Origin: Candidatus Puniceispirillum sp.
GTDB taxonomy: Bacteria > Pseudomonadota > Alphaproteobacteria > Puniceispirillales > Puniceispirillaceae
Length of the DNA: 56,462 nucleotides
Direction of reading: 5' to 3'
NCBI GenBank assembly: GCA_028382965.1
Contig: JAOEUK010000012.1
Coordinates: 1 to 56,462, forward strand
Shown here: positions 39,281-49,027 of the stretch, piece by piece
Layout of the letters: every line of letters starts with the position of its first letter
Position numbering within the stretch: position 1 is the stretch's first letter
Notes under the pieces: generated by a model
Seen by the model: the letters and a program-made list of their open reading frames with translations, nothing else
The model's database searches: none
What the model was told of the DNA's origin: nothing
Program-made: the position numbers and the translations under genes

Positions 39281-39916
39281 CTAACTTAAATCCACCTGCC
39301 CATTTTCATTTTTTGCCTGCAAAAACTGCATTGCCAAATCAAAATCATCCGGCCGGTTTAAATTCATAAAAGGGTCAGGCTCTCCCACAAATTCAGTAGT
39401 TACACATTCATATCTATCCGTAAAATCATCAATTTTGCGCAAGCCTTCATCAATAACTGCTTGGCGAAGCGCTCCCATCAGAGCCACTGGCCAAATCGCA
39501 AAAACGGGATGACGGCGGGACATTGACATCGCTTGCACAATATCAACCCCAATATCAAGACTCGCCTCCAACTTGGCAATCAGATCAGTTGGCAAAAATG
39601 GGGCATCCGTAGCAAGGCTTATCATATGTGTGAAATCAGAGTGATACTCTGCAATCCATTCAAGTCCAGTCAGAATACCCGCCAGAGGGCCCGCATACCC
39701 ATCAATGACATCTGCACAAACCAAAAGCTCAAAATCAGCATATCGAGATGGATCACCATTCGCATTTAACATCAAGGGACGATTGTCAAAATCCACACGA
39801 TCAAGAATATGTTGTAAAACAGGCTTTCCAGCAAGCATCATAAGGTTTTTATCCCCGCCACCCATACGGCGCGCTTGCCCTCCAGCAAGCAATATCACTG
39901 CAGATTTTATTATCAT
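39281..39916 (-). CDS. mobA: Molybdenum cofactor guanylyltransferase
   Basis: Attaches GMP to Mo-molybdopterin to make the bis-MGD precursor. 211 residues. The nucleotide-binding motif LLAGGQARRMGGGDK is near residues 9-23, followed by DVIDGYAGPLAGIL and a typical TDAPFLP block. Its start codon overlaps the fdhD stop (TAATG), so the two are coupled. Both genes serve molybdoenzymes such as formate dehydrogenase. Confidence 0.93.
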   Translation of the reverse strand: MIIKSAVILLAGGQARRMGGGDKNLMMLAGKPVLQHILDRVDFDNRPLMLNANGDPSRYADFELLVCADVIDGYAGPLAGILTGLEWIAEYHSDFTHMISLATDAPFLPTDLIAKLEASLDIGVDIVQAMSMSRRHPVFAIWPVALMGALRQAVIDEGLRKIDDFTDRYECVTTEFVGEPDPFMNLNRPDDFDLAMQFLQAKNENGQVDLS

Positions 39917-40797
39917 TACCGTTCGTCTCGCTGTGCAGCCCGCTGGTGAGATGGGGTTTCAACAAAATCAGCCCCGTCCGCACTATCAAACTGAATCCTC
40001 TCAATTCCAGACAGTGCGATAAACCGCTTGCCCTTAGCTCGGCCAATCAGTGTTAACCCGGCTTCACGCGCCAAATCAACTGCAGCAGCGGTAAACCCAG
40101 ACCGCGACACCAAAACAGGGATTTGCATTTGCACAGTTTTAATAACCATTTCAGTGGTCAATCGCCCCGTCGTATAAAACACCTTGTCATGAGGGGTGGT
40201 CTGATTCAAAAACATCCATCCCGCAATCTTATCAACAGCGTTATGCCTGCCAATATCTTCCATGTACACAAGGGGCCGGTTTTGCTGGCACAAAACACAA
40301 CCATGAATGGCCCCAGCACTCAAATACAAGCTTGGCACAGTGTTAATAGCTTTTGACAATTCGATCAACCAACTGGCCTTGAATTGAGCGTTTTTATCAA
40401 GAGCTATATCGTCAAATCTTTCCATCATATCGCCATAGGCGGTGCCTTCAGCACAACCACTGGTACGGATCTTACGCTTCATCTTAGCTTCAAAATCTGT
40501 TTCGTGTGAAGTGCGCACAATCACCACGCCAAGATCATCATCTACGTCGATACCTGTAATCTTGTCATCTCTTCGAAGCATATTTTGGTTTAGAAAATAT
40601 CCAACTGCTAGTTCCGGCACCCAATCACCAAGGGTCATCGAAGTTACAATTTCCTGACGATTCAAAAATAGCGTGATTGGTTTTTCGTTAACCACTGGTA
40701 ACGTTACAGACTTACCGGTTTCGTTCACCCCTTGGACTGACTGTGAAAGGCCAGGAGAATCTGGATTGGGCTGGATCAGGAATGAAGACTTACTCAT
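39916..40797 (-). CDS. fdhD: Formate dehydrogenase accessory sulfurtransferase FdhD
   Basis: Passes sulfur to Mo-bis-MGD before insertion into formate dehydrogenase. About 293 residues from the ATG at 40797; an ATG at 40875 would add 26 residues. Signatures include MTLGDWVPELAVGYFL, TGRLTTEMVIKTVQ, and GAIHGCVLC. The sulfur-relay loop reads SGCAEGTAYG: only one Cys remains where E. coli FdhD has CxxC. Such one-Cys loops occur in some alphaproteobacteria from memory. It overlaps mobA downstream and diverges from nadK. Confidence 0.92.
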   Translation of the reverse strand: MSKSSFLIQPNPDSPGLSQSVQGVNETGKSVTLPVVNEKPITLFLNRQEIVTSMTLGDWVPELAVGYFLNQNMLRRDDKITGIDVDDDLGVVIVRTSHETDFEAKMKRKIRTSGCAEGTAYGDMMERFDDIALDKNAQFKASWLIELSKAINTVPSLYLSAGAIHGCVLCQQNRPLVYMEDIGRHNAVDKIAGWMFLNQTTPHDKVFYTTGRLTTEMVIKTVQMQIPVLVSRSGFTAAAVDLAREAGLTLIGRAKGKRFIALSGIERIQFDSADGADFVETPSHQRAAQRDER

Positions 40798-40921
40798 GTC
40801 GTGAAGATGACCAAAATCGGAACCATAAGGCAAGTGATTTTGCCTTTTAGCGCCACAAACTCTATGATAAGTCATTAAATGATATTAATTTACATCAAAG
40901 ACTGCGTAATGTTAGGTCACT

Positions 40922-41680
40922 ATGAAACTCCATTTTAGTACTTCTGAACATAAAGAGGCCAAACTGCGCTATGCGCAATTGACCTCACAGTACGGTCAGA
41001 CTAAAATTCAAAATGCCACCCATATTGTTGCTCTTGGTGGTGATGGTCATATGCTGCATGTGTTGCAAGACACTCTATCTTTTGGTTTGCCTGTTTTCGG
41101 AATGAATTGTGGGCGTCTGGGATTCCTGATGAACCATTATGCTGACAGCAATTTACAAGGCAGGCTTGCAGCTGCGGAAACAGCGCCATTGCACCCCTTG
41201 CGCATGAGCGCAACCGCAAAAGATGGCAAAACCCATGAAGCACTTGCTATTAATGAGGTATCACTCATACGCCAGACGCACAACGCTGCGCATTTAGCGA
41301 TTTCAGTCAATGACAAACAGCAAATGGAATGTCTTGTTTGTGATGGTATTCTTTTAGCTACGCCAGCAGGCTCAACCGCTTATAACCTATCCGCACATGG
41401 GCCGATTATTCCACTTGATGGTGGGCTAATGGCACTGACACCCATTTCAGCATTCCGGCCAAGACGCTGGCGTGGTGCCTTGCTATCCGATCATTCAAAA
41501 GTCGTTCTTGATGTTTTAGAAAATGATTTTAGGCCAGTAAGTGCCAGTGCAGACAGCTTAGAGATACGACACGTTACCCGCGTTGCTATTGAGCAAGCTA
41601 GTGATATCACATTAAAGCTTCTATATGATCCTGGCTTTTCACTATCTGAGCGCGCCACGCAAGAGCAGTTTCTGTCGTAA
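40922..41680 (+). CDS. nadK: NAD kinase
   Basis: ATP-dependent phosphorylation of NAD to NADP; cytoplasmic. 252 residues, in the normal range. The GGDGHML motif is at 39-45, the second signature NxxGxLGFL is NCGRLGFLM, and the conserved TPAGSTAYNLSAHGP is near residues 147-161. It shares the short intergenic region with fdhD and converges with a hydrolase gene. Confidence 0.95.
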   Translation: MKLHFSTSEHKEAKLRYAQLTSQYGQTKIQNATHIVALGGDGHMLHVLQDTLSFGLPVFGMNCGRLGFLMNHYADSNLQGRLAAAETAPLHPLRMSATAKDGKTHEALAINEVSLIRQTHNAAHLAISVNDKQQMECLVCDGILLATPAGSTAYNLSAHGPIIPLDGGLMALTPISAFRPRRWRGALLSDHSKVVLDVLENDFRPVSASADSLEIRHVTRVAIEQASDITLKLLYDPGFSLSERATQEQFLS

Positions 41681-41712
41681 ATGCAACCGACTAGCCCATA
41701 ATTAATCAATAT

Positions 41713-42738
41713 TTAATGGGAAAATGCTGTCTCATAATAAAATTCATGGTCTAAACGTTCCAGAAAATTATCAATATTCTGCCAAATCTCGGCATTGACT
41801 TCAGGCAATTCGCGCATAAGCTCATGACGCGCCCATTTAAAATCGACCCTCGTAAGATTTTTGATATGAGGCAAACTAGAATCAGTTGCCGCGCTAAAAA
41901 CGATACGTTCATCACCCGCTACAAAGGCTAAAACCGGCACTTCAAGCGCTGCCAGCCAGTCCGAATTCAACGTATATAGTGCACAAGACCGATAGGCGGC
42001 ATTTATCCAGCCAATACTTGGCCCACTACGCCGCAATTCGGGCACATCATCAAACCAAAAAAATTGACTCTCATATCCTTTTGGGTCGCGCGTAAGTGGA
42101 TTTTCAACCCGATACTTGCGCAAAACATCGAGTGACAATACATGGTAAAATGGCACGTGCATGCGGGCAAACCCGATACTCAACAAGAGGTGACTTGCGG
42201 CACGGACCAGCCATACTGGCATTACTGGCGGTGCCATCATAGGTGCAATCAGAATGACAGCCTTGACTTTGCAAGGACGCCACGCGGCATAGCGAAGAGC
42301 AAGGTGCCCCCCCATCGAATGCCCAAAGAGTATAAGTTCGTGATCATCCAGACCAGCCTTTTCAATTACCGCGTCCATAGCACCTATGTGATGGTCAAAA
42401 TCATCACAATGCACTGCCAATGGATGCGAGCCAAAATGCCCTGATTGTCCCTGGCCAGGCCAGTCAATGATAAGAACGTTAAATCCTCTTTCGTGAAACC
42501 GCAAAACTTCGGCACTGTATTTTTCACAAAATTCAGTAAATCCAGGAAAAATAACAATTGTTTTCTGAAAATCAGAAGATAGAGTTATACTATCTCTCAT
42601 TTTGTATTTTTCATCTGAGTCATGGGCCTGCTCTTCAGCTACCCAAACATGTGCCCGCACCGATGAGTTGTGATAATGAGCATAGACATCATATCCACCC
42701 AACATTGGCAATCCAGCAGCAAGCGCCCAATCAAACAT
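41713..42738 (-). CDS. Alpha/beta hydrolase, lysophospholipase (PldB)-like
   Basis: 341 residues. The nucleophile elbow is GHSMGGH (Ser141), with IVIFPGFTEFCEKY and IIDWPGQGQS before it, the pattern of the monoacylglycerol lipase/PldB family. Asp in FVAGDERIV and His in FKWARHELM are the expected acid and base. GAGG precedes the ATG at 42738 at reasonable distance. Substrate uncertain: lysophospholipid or other esters. It stands 212 bases from sufA on the same strand. Confidence 0.82.
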   Translation of the reverse strand: MFDWALAAGLPMLGGYDVYAHYHNSSVRAHVWVAEEQAHDSDEKYKMRDSITLSSDFQKTIVIFPGFTEFCEKYSAEVLRFHERGFNVLIIDWPGQGQSGHFGSHPLAVHCDDFDHHIGAMDAVIEKAGLDDHELILFGHSMGGHLALRYAAWRPCKVKAVILIAPMMAPPVMPVWLVRAASHLLLSIGFARMHVPFYHVLSLDVLRKYRVENPLTRDPKGYESQFFWFDDVPELRRSGPSIGWINAAYRSCALYTLNSDWLAALEVPVLAFVAGDERIVFSAATDSSLPHIKNLTRVDFKWARHELMRELPEVNAEIWQNIDNFLERLDHEFYYETAFSH

Positions 42739-42950
42739 TGCCGTTCAACCCCACCTCACTGTGTCTTCTCAAAGCGTTCCATAGAAACTATATCATCATC
42801 AACAACACTAAAGCCACACCAATCCTCATGCAGATTTTAGTGTTACAGCATGGCGGAACATACCTCATCAAGGCAGCAAAAAGTGATGCTGTTTTAAACG
42901 ATTGTGAGGGAGCTCATCATTGCCTTGTCATCGCTTGAATTAGGAAAATT

Positions 42951-43310
42951 TTATGATGGTGTGGATACAGAAAAGCTCTCGCCACAGCCACATCGGGCAA
43001 GCTCATTTGGATTGTTAAAAACAAATTTTGCAGAAAATTTATCTTCCTCCCAATCCATCTGTGAACCCATCAAAAACATCACGGCAGTTGGATCAATAAA
43101 TAAGGTTACACCATTCTGTTCAATCTTATCCTCAAATGGCTTTTGCTCAGTGGCAAATTGCACATCATATTGCATGCCAGAACATCCAGCTGTTCTGACC
43201 CCCACACGAATTCCAATAACATCATTTTTTGCATTATCCATTAGACGGCGTACATGTCCTGCTGCTTTTTCCGTCAAGGTGACAATTGGTTTGGTTGGAT
43301 CAAAATCCAT
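42951..43310 (-). CDS. sufA: Iron-sulfur cluster carrier, HesB/IscA (SufA) family
   Basis: A-type carrier that receives clusters from SufBCD. 119 residues. The three conserved cysteines are Cys43 in TAGCSGM and Cys107/Cys109 in RCGCGESF. It is the last gene of the suf cluster, 43 bases after sufT. Alphaproteobacterial orthologues are often named sufA or erpA; I prefer sufA by context. Confidence 0.93.
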   Translation of the reverse strand: MDFDPTKPIVTLTEKAAGHVRRLMDNAKNDVIGIRVGVRTAGCSGMQYDVQFATEQKPFEDKIEQNGVTLFIDPTAVMFLMGSQMDWEEDKFSAKFVFNNPNELARCGCGESFSVSTPS

Positions 43311-43353
43311 TGCTCAGGCTCCTAATTATAATCCATTAGCTAAACCACATTAA

Positions 43354-43782
43354 TTAAAAATCAAGAGCCATTTTGGCATCTTCACTCATACGGTCTGGTG
43401 TCCAGGGAGGGTCCCAGACTAGTTCAACCGAAACCTCTCCAACCCCATCAACCGCGGCTAGCGCTTGAGCAACTTGCCCAGGCATTTCTCCAGCCACAGG
43501 ACAACCTGGCGCTGTAAGTGACATGGCAACATAGACATTCCCATTTTGGCTCCGATCAATCTTATAAATCAACCCCAGATCGTAAATATTAACTGGAATT
43601 TCTGGATCGTGCACCGATTTCAGCGCATTCTCCACAGCAATCAAATCTGCTTGACCAGCTGAACTTAAAAGTTCAGTTCCAGCTTTAGCGATATAGCCAT
43701 TGCTGGTATCTGGAAGAAAATCAGCAAGCCCTAGCCCATCGTTACCAAACTTTGATATCATAACATCGTTGTTATCTGCCAT
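43354..43782 (-). CDS. sufT: SUF assembly factor SufT (DUF59/MIP18 family)
   Basis: About 142 residues. The DUF59 core VENALKSVHDPEIPVNIYDLGLIYKI leads to LTAPGCPVAGEMP with its single Cys, and the domain ends VWDPPWTPDRMSEDA. These proteins assist Fe-S maturation alongside the SUF machinery. The ATG at 43782, preceded by AAGGGT, is preferred; it lies 10 bases beyond the sufS stop. The upstream in-frame ATG at 43800 would overlap sufS. Confidence 0.88.
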   Translation of the reverse strand: MADNNDVMISKFGNDGLGLADFLPDTSNGYIAKAGTELLSSAGQADLIAVENALKSVHDPEIPVNIYDLGLIYKIDRSQNGNVYVAMSLTAPGCPVAGEMPGQVAQALAAVDGVGEVSVELVWDPPWTPDRMSEDAKMALDF

Positions 43783-43792
43783 GATTCTACCC

Positions 43793-45049
43793 TTATGCAA
43801 AAATACGGTTCACTTTCTCCAAAGCAACAGCCAAACAGTCAAATTCTTCGCGGGTTGTATAAACCCCAACCGAAGCACGTGCTGTTGATGGTAAATCATA
43901 AAAATCCATCAGTGGCTGAGCACAATGATGTCCTGCCCGAATAGCCACGCCATCATTATCAATGATTGTGGAAATATCATGAGGATGCGCAGAATCCATC
44001 GTAAATGAAACAACCCCCGACTTCCCAGCAGCCGTTCCTATTAGACGCAGCCCATCAACTGCCGAAAGCCGCTGATGAGCATATAAAAGAATATCCTGCT
44101 CATGCTGCCGGATGGCTTCCATACCAATTGACTGCACATAATCCACCGCAGCGCCAAGCGCAATAGTTTCAGCTATGGCTGGCGTTCCTGCCTCAAATCT
44201 CTGTGGCGGCAAAGCGTAGGTTGATTTTTCAATAGTTACACGATCAATCATATCCCCACCTCCCAGAAAAGGAGGCATTTCAGCCAAAATTTCACCCCTA
44301 CCCCACAAGACACCAACACCATTTGGACCATATAGTTTATGTGCAGAAAATACATAAAAATCAGCACCCAAATTTTGCACATCAATTGGCATATGAATAG
44401 CACCTTGACAACCATCAACTATCATTAAGGCGTTAGCATCATGCGCAACACGAGCTATTTCCACTATAGGAAAAACTGTGCCCAAAACGTTCGACACATG
44501 GGGCACAGAAACAATTCTAGTCCGAGGCGACATCATGTCAGTGAAAGCAGACATATTGAAACTACCATCAGCATCAAGTGGAAAGGCCCGGACTACGGCC
44601 CCAGTTTTTTCTGCAACCATTTGCCATGGCACAATGTTGGCGTGGTGCTCTGCAATACTGATAAGAATTTCATCACCAGCCTTTAACCTCGGCAATGCCC
44701 AACATTGAGCAATTAAGTTCAGAGACATTGTTGCCCCAGCCGTTAGAACAATTTCATCACCTGTTTGTGCACCAATGAATTGGGCAACTTTACCGCGCAC
44801 TGCTTCATAAGCATCAGTCGACGCTTCAGACAAGAAGTGCAGCCCCCGATGAACATTTGAATAGGTATCACTATAAGCCGAAACTAAAGCATCAATAACC
44901 TGCTTTGGTTTTTGCGCAGATGCTGCAGAATCTAGATAAACAAGCGGTTTACCATGAACTTTACGCGACAAAATTGGAAAATCAGCTCTAATCTTTTCAA
45001 TGTCAAGTTTTGGTTCTATTTGAATGTCTGCATTACTCATAGCCATCAT
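43793..45049 (-). CDS. sufS: Cysteine desulfurase SufS
   Basis: PLP enzyme that takes sulfur from cysteine for Fe-S clusters. 418 residues. The PLP lysine is in VFSAHKLYGPNG. The active Cys is in IRAGHHCAQPLM (about residue 372), and YLDSAASAQKP opens the domain. It starts overlapping the sufD stop (ATGA) and ends near the sufT start. Group II (SufS/CsdA) type by length and motif. Confidence 0.95.
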   Translation of the reverse strand: MMAMSNADIQIEPKLDIEKIRADFPILSRKVHGKPLVYLDSAASAQKPKQVIDALVSAYSDTYSNVHRGLHFLSEASTDAYEAVRGKVAQFIGAQTGDEIVLTAGATMSLNLIAQCWALPRLKAGDEILISIAEHHANIVPWQMVAEKTGAVVRAFPLDADGSFNMSAFTDMMSPRTRIVSVPHVSNVLGTVFPIVEIARVAHDANALMIVDGCQGAIHMPIDVQNLGADFYVFSAHKLYGPNGVGVLWGRGEILAEMPPFLGGGDMIDRVTIEKSTYALPPQRFEAGTPAIAETIALGAAVDYVQSIGMEAIRQHEQDILLYAHQRLSAVDGLRLIGTAAGKSGVVSFTMDSAHPHDISTIIDNDGVAIRAGHHCAQPLMDFYDLPSTARASVGVYTTREEFDCLAVALEKVNRIFA

Positions 45050-46299
45050 AATTCACCATCGCTGTTTAAATCTACAGCAGTCATCCATGCCGTTGTGATT
45101 GGGCGAAGCATAGCGGACAACCCATCATGTTTGATACTATCTATGGCATCATCAAGGAAGGCTGAAATCAGCATTCCTCGAGCCGTTTGACCGTCAATTC
45201 CTCTGCTCGCGAGATAAAAAAGCTGAGTCTCATCCAGCTCTCCTATCGTCGCCCCATGAGCACAGAGCACATCATCAGCATAGATTTCCAACTCCGGCTT
45301 AGCATCTGCTTCAGCTTTGCGCGATAATAATAAAACACGACTCATTTGCTGGCCATCCGTCTTTTGCGCATCAGGTGCAACATGCACCTTGCCTTGAAAG
45401 ACGCCACGCGCCTTATCATCAAGGACACCACGGATAACTTGGTTCGACAGACAATGCCCCTTTAAGTGATTCATGTTAGTAGTAATATCGTGATGTTGGC
45501 TTGAGCGCCCAAGGTAAATAGCTGACAGAGTACAGTCAGCATTTTCACCAGCGAGCGTGATATGTGTTTCTAGCCGAGCTAGTTTTCCGCCAACTGAGAT
45601 TTGAAATCCATCAAAAATTGAATCATCACCAAGTTTTAAGCCAGTTGCCGATAGATGGGTACTGGCTGCAGAATCTTGCTGGACCTTGGCATAGTCAAGT
45701 CTTGCTTTTTTTCCAACTTCAATAGCCATTAGTGGAGCTGAAAGCCCAACATTAGACCGATGCCACTCCGATATTACAACCGACGCACCGTCGTTAATCT
45801 TTATTGAAACTACAGGGTGCGCAGACAAAGAGTTATCATCACCCGTAAACGCAAGAACAATGGGTATTTCAACCGCACCTGAAATCTCGAGGTGTATCCC
45901 ACTCGTCATCGCGGCGAGCGACAAGTCACTAATTGGATGGGATTGTGGCACCAATTCAGATAAAGCCAGCAGAGTCGCTTCATCGCCATCTAGCAAGCTC
46001 GCTTTAACACCTTTTGGCAGGTTGTCGAGGCTTGCTTGGTCAAAAACACCATTGCTAAAAGATAAAAAAGCCGCATTATCGGGCATGGCAGCAGAAAACT
46101 CCTGATTCTCTGCTGTAATGGCCGCTGATTCCGCAAACCGAAGATCTACCTTTTGTAATCCAGAAAGACGGGTGAAACGCCATTGTTCAGCACGGTGATC
46201 CGGCCAACCTGTTTTCTGCCAACGCCGTTGGGCACCCGCTCGAACACCCGTGAGTCCCATAACTCCATCTAAACTATGCTGCATCATTGATGCCGGCAT
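45046..46299 (-). CDS. sufD: SUF scaffold subunit SufD
   Basis: Component of the SufB-SufC-SufD scaffold. 417 residues. The C-terminal beta-helix contains KGHCLSNQVIRGVLDDKARGVFQGKVHV and the His in CAHGATIGELDE. It overlaps the sufC 3' end by 26 bases if the start is 46299; in-frame ATGs at 46287 or 46284 would reduce this. Followed by the overlapping sufS. Confidence 0.94.
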   Translation of the reverse strand: MPASMMQHSLDGVMGLTGVRAGAQRRWQKTGWPDHRAEQWRFTRLSGLQKVDLRFAESAAITAENQEFSAAMPDNAAFLSFSNGVFDQASLDNLPKGVKASLLDGDEATLLALSELVPQSHPISDLSLAAMTSGIHLEISGAVEIPIVLAFTGDDNSLSAHPVVSIKINDGASVVISEWHRSNVGLSAPLMAIEVGKKARLDYAKVQQDSAASTHLSATGLKLGDDSIFDGFQISVGGKLARLETHITLAGENADCTLSAIYLGRSSQHHDITTNMNHLKGHCLSNQVIRGVLDDKARGVFQGKVHVAPDAQKTDGQQMSRVLLLSRKAEADAKPELEIYADDVLCAHGATIGELDETQLFYLASRGIDGQTARGMLISAFLDDAIDSIKHDGLSAMLRPITTAWMTAVDLNSDGEL

Positions 46300-47029
46300 A
46301 GCCTGACTCCTCTACTTCTAAAGCAAGCTCTTTTCCACCAGAGCGGCGAATTTTACCGCCTGCCAAAATATGGACATAATCTGGAACAATGTGATTTAAC
46401 AAACGCTGATAATGTGTGATCACTAGCATACTTCTTTGAGGGTCACGAAGTAAGTTAACCCCCTCTGACACCACCTTCAAAGCGTCAACATCTAAGCCAG
46501 AATCCGTTTCATCAAGCACCGATAGTGCTGGCTCAAGAAGTGCCATTTGCAAGATCTCATAACGCTTCTTTTCACCACCTGAAAAGCCAACGTTTACAGC
46601 GCGCTTTAGCATATCATCATTGATATTGAGGTGTTTTGCTTTTGCTCTAACCATTTTAACAAATTCAAGCTGGTCAACTTCTTTTTCGCCAGCATCAATT
46701 CTTCGAGCATTGACCGCAGCTCGCAAAAAACTCATTCCACCAACACCAGGTAATTCTACGGGATATTGAAATGCCAAAAACATACCAGCACGAGCACGTT
46801 CATCCGCTTCCATTTCAAGAAGTGATTCTCCATTCATTAGAATATCACCGCCAGTAACCTCATACCCATCGCGGCCAGCAAGCACATACGACATAGTGCT
46901 TTTTCCAGACCCGTTGGGTCCCATGATCGCATGAATTTCGCCAGTGTTAATGATCAAGTCTATACCTTTAAGGATTGGCGTATCACCAACTGAGGCATGA
47001 AGGTCTTTGATTTCAAGTAAAGGTGCCAT
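46274..47029 (-). CDS. sufC: SUF ATPase SufC
   Basis: ABC-type ATPase of the scaffold complex. About 251 residues. Walker A GPNGSGKST, the signature FSGGEKKR, Walker B LSVLDETDSGLDVDAL and the H-loop ITHYQRLL are all present. The ATG at 47029 gives MAPLLEIKDL; TTG at 47041 is less likely. It lies 39 bases after sufB. Confidence 0.97.
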   Translation of the reverse strand: MAPLLEIKDLHASVGDTPILKGIDLIINTGEIHAIMGPNGSGKSTMSYVLAGRDGYEVTGGDILMNGESLLEMEADERARAGMFLAFQYPVELPGVGGMSFLRAAVNARRIDAGEKEVDQLEFVKMVRAKAKHLNINDDMLKRAVNVGFSGGEKKRYEILQMALLEPALSVLDETDSGLDVDALKVVSEGVNLLRDPQRSMLVITHYQRLLNHIVPDYVHILAGGKIRRSGGKELALEVEESGYAGINDAA

Positions 47030-47068
47030 AAGTATTTCCAATTATTTCTAAATTGTCCTAAATCGAGC

Positions 47069-48523
47069 TTAGCCAACCGATCCTTCAAGACTAATACCAA
47101 TTAATTTTTGTGCTTCCACTGCAAACTCCATCGGCAACTCTTTCATCACTTCCTTGCAAAAACCATTGACAATCAAAGACACTGCATCTTCGGTTGAGAT
47201 ACCACGTTGCTGACAATAAAACAGCTGGTCTTCAGAAATGCGTGATGTTGTAGCTTCATGTTCAACCTTTCCACTAGGGTTCCTTGACACAATGTAAGGC
47301 ACTGTATGGGCGCCACACTTATCACCAACAAGAAGAGAGTCACATTGAGTGAAGTTTCGGGCATTTTCTGCACCAGGTTGAACCCGGACAAGACCGCGAT
47401 AGCAATTTTGTGACCGTCCCGCTGAAATACCTTTTGAAATAATTGTTGACCGACTGCCCTCACCAATATGTATCATTTTGGTTCCCGTGTCAGCTTGCTG
47501 GCAGTTATTCGTAAGTGCAACAGAATAAAATTCGCCAACTGAGTCTTTCCCCTGCAAAATACATGATGGATATTTCCACGTAATAGCTGACCCTGTTTCC
47601 ACCTGTGTCCAAGCAATCTTCGAACGGTCACCTCGACATGCACCACGTTTGGTAACAAAATTATAAATGCCACCAACGCCATTTTCATCACCAGGATACC
47701 AATTCTGAACAGTAGAATACTTAATTTCAGCGTCATCAAACGCAACCAATTCAACAACAGCAGCATGGAGTTGATTTTCATCACGCTGAGGAGCGGTGCA
47801 GCCTTCTAGATAACTTACATAAGATGCTTCTTCAGCAATAATTAGAGTACGCTCAAATTGCCCTGTATTTGCTTCGTTGATACGAAAATAAGTGGAAAGC
47901 TCCATCGGGCACCTTACACCTTTTGGGATAAACACAAATGACCCATCCGTAAAAACAGCAGCGTTTAACGCTGAAAAATAGTTGTCACCAACAGGAACAA
48001 CTGATCCAAGATATTTTTTTACCAGGTCAGGATACTCGCGAATTGCCTCTGAAATTGGGCAGAAAATTACCCCCACCTTAGAAAGTTCACCGCGAAAGGT
48101 CGTGGCAACAGACACTGAATCAAACACCGCATCAACAGCAATAACACCAGCCAAAACTTTTTGCTCATCAAGCGGAATGCCTAGTTTTGCGTAAGTTTTG
48201 AGCAACTCAGGATCCACCTCATCCAGTGACTCAGGCCCTCCTCCAGTTTTTGGCGCAGAGTAATAATGAATATCCTGATAATCAATCGGTGGGATATTCA
48301 ACTTTGCCCAATCTGGCGCCTCCATTTTTTGCCACGTCGCAAAAGCTTTTAAACGTGAGTCAAGCATCCACTGTGGCTCTTCCTTCTTGGCCGAAATGAA
48401 CCGAATAGTATCCTCGCTGAGACCTTTAGGTGCCTTGTCTGATTCAATATTAGTAACAAAGCCATATTTATACTTGCCAGTAGCTTCTTCTAGCGCGTCA
48501 ATTGTTTTTTGGGTTGCGGCCAT
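47069..48523 (-). CDS. sufB: SUF scaffold subunit SufB
   Basis: Main scaffold on which the Fe-S cluster is built. 484 residues. The [11 protein letters not shown] opening, [40 protein letters not shown] and C-terminal CGAHTVPYI with [14 protein letters not shown] are recognisable. AAAAAGGA upstream supports the start. It follows the Rrf2 regulator by 24 bases, so it is probably the first enzyme gene of that transcript. Confidence 0.96.
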   Translation of the reverse strand: MAATQKTIDALEEATGKYKYGFVTNIESDKAPKGLSEDTIRFISAKKEEPQWMLDSRLKAFATWQKMEAPDWAKLNIPPIDYQDIHYYSAPKTGGGPESLDEVDPELLKTYAKLGIPLDEQKVLAGVIAVDAVFDSVSVATTFRGELSKVGVIFCPISEAIREYPDLVKKYLGSVVPVGDNYFSALNAAVFTDGSFVFIPKGVRCPMELSTYFRINEANTGQFERTLIIAEEASYVSYLEGCTAPQRDENQLHAAVVELVAFDDAEIKYSTVQNWYPGDENGVGGIYNFVTKRGACRGDRSKIAWTQVETGSAITWKYPSCILQGKDSVGEFYSVALTNNCQQADTGTKMIHIGEGSRSTIISKGISAGRSQNCYRGLVRVQPGAENARNFTQCDSLLVGDKCGAHTVPYIVSRNPSGKVEHEATTSRISEDQLFYCQQRGISTEDAVSLIVNGFCKEVMKELPMEFAVEAQKLIGISLEGSVG

Positions 48524-48547
48524 AAGGCTTTTCCTTTTTAAATGTTT

Positions 48548-49027
48548 TTACGCAGATTGCTGTGGCGTAAGCTGTTGGTTTTTTTCAATTGATGATGATG
48601 CCTCTGCTACAGAGAACAATTTTGGTGGTGTAGTCAAATCTTCTAAAGTGACTTCCGTCAGCGCTTTACGAATAGCAAGATTGACATGGTCCAAATGATT
48701 GCGCATAAAGCAGCAGCAGCGCCCAGTTTGAGAAGCGTGAGAATCATCCACACAATCTGAAACAGTTATTGGGCCCTCTACTGCCTCTACGACGTCTATG
48801 AGCGAAATATGAGCTAAAGCTTTGTCCAGTCGATATCCACCCCTTACTCCACGTTGTGTTTCAACCAAATCAGCAGCCAGTAAAAGTTTTGATACTTTTG
48901 CAACAGTCGGCTGTGTCAACCCAGTCAATACAGCGAGGTGCCCAGTCGCCATAGTTTTACCATGACGGTACGCAAGCGCTCCAAGCACTATAATTGCATA
49001 ATCAGTCATGCGGTTTAATCTCAGCAT
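48548..49027 (-). CDS. Rrf2/IscR family regulator of the suf operon
   Basis: 159 residues. The winged helix opens MLRLNRMTDYAIIVL, the usual Rrf2 start, with the recognition part QPTVAKVSKLLLAADLV and wing RGVRGGYRLDK. The likely Fe-S ligands are Cys92 and the CCC at 104-106, with His111, close in place to IscR. It heads the suf operon, 24 bases before sufB, so autoregulation with cluster status is expected. Two operator-like motifs lie upstream. Names such as iscR or sufR are both used. Confidence 0.88.
   Translation of the reverse strand: MLRLNRMTDYAIIVLGALAYRHGKTMATGHLAVLTGLTQPTVAKVSKLLLAADLVETQRGVRGGYRLDKALAHISLIDVVEAVEGPITVSDCVDDSHASQTGRCCCFMRNHLDHVNLAIRKALTEVTLEDLTTPPKLFSVAEASSSIEKNQQLTPQQSA

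Noticed and set aside
42828-42938. Plus-strand 36-codon frame beginning MQILVLQHGG between the hydrolase gene and sufA
   Set aside because: No ribosome site and no family resemblance.
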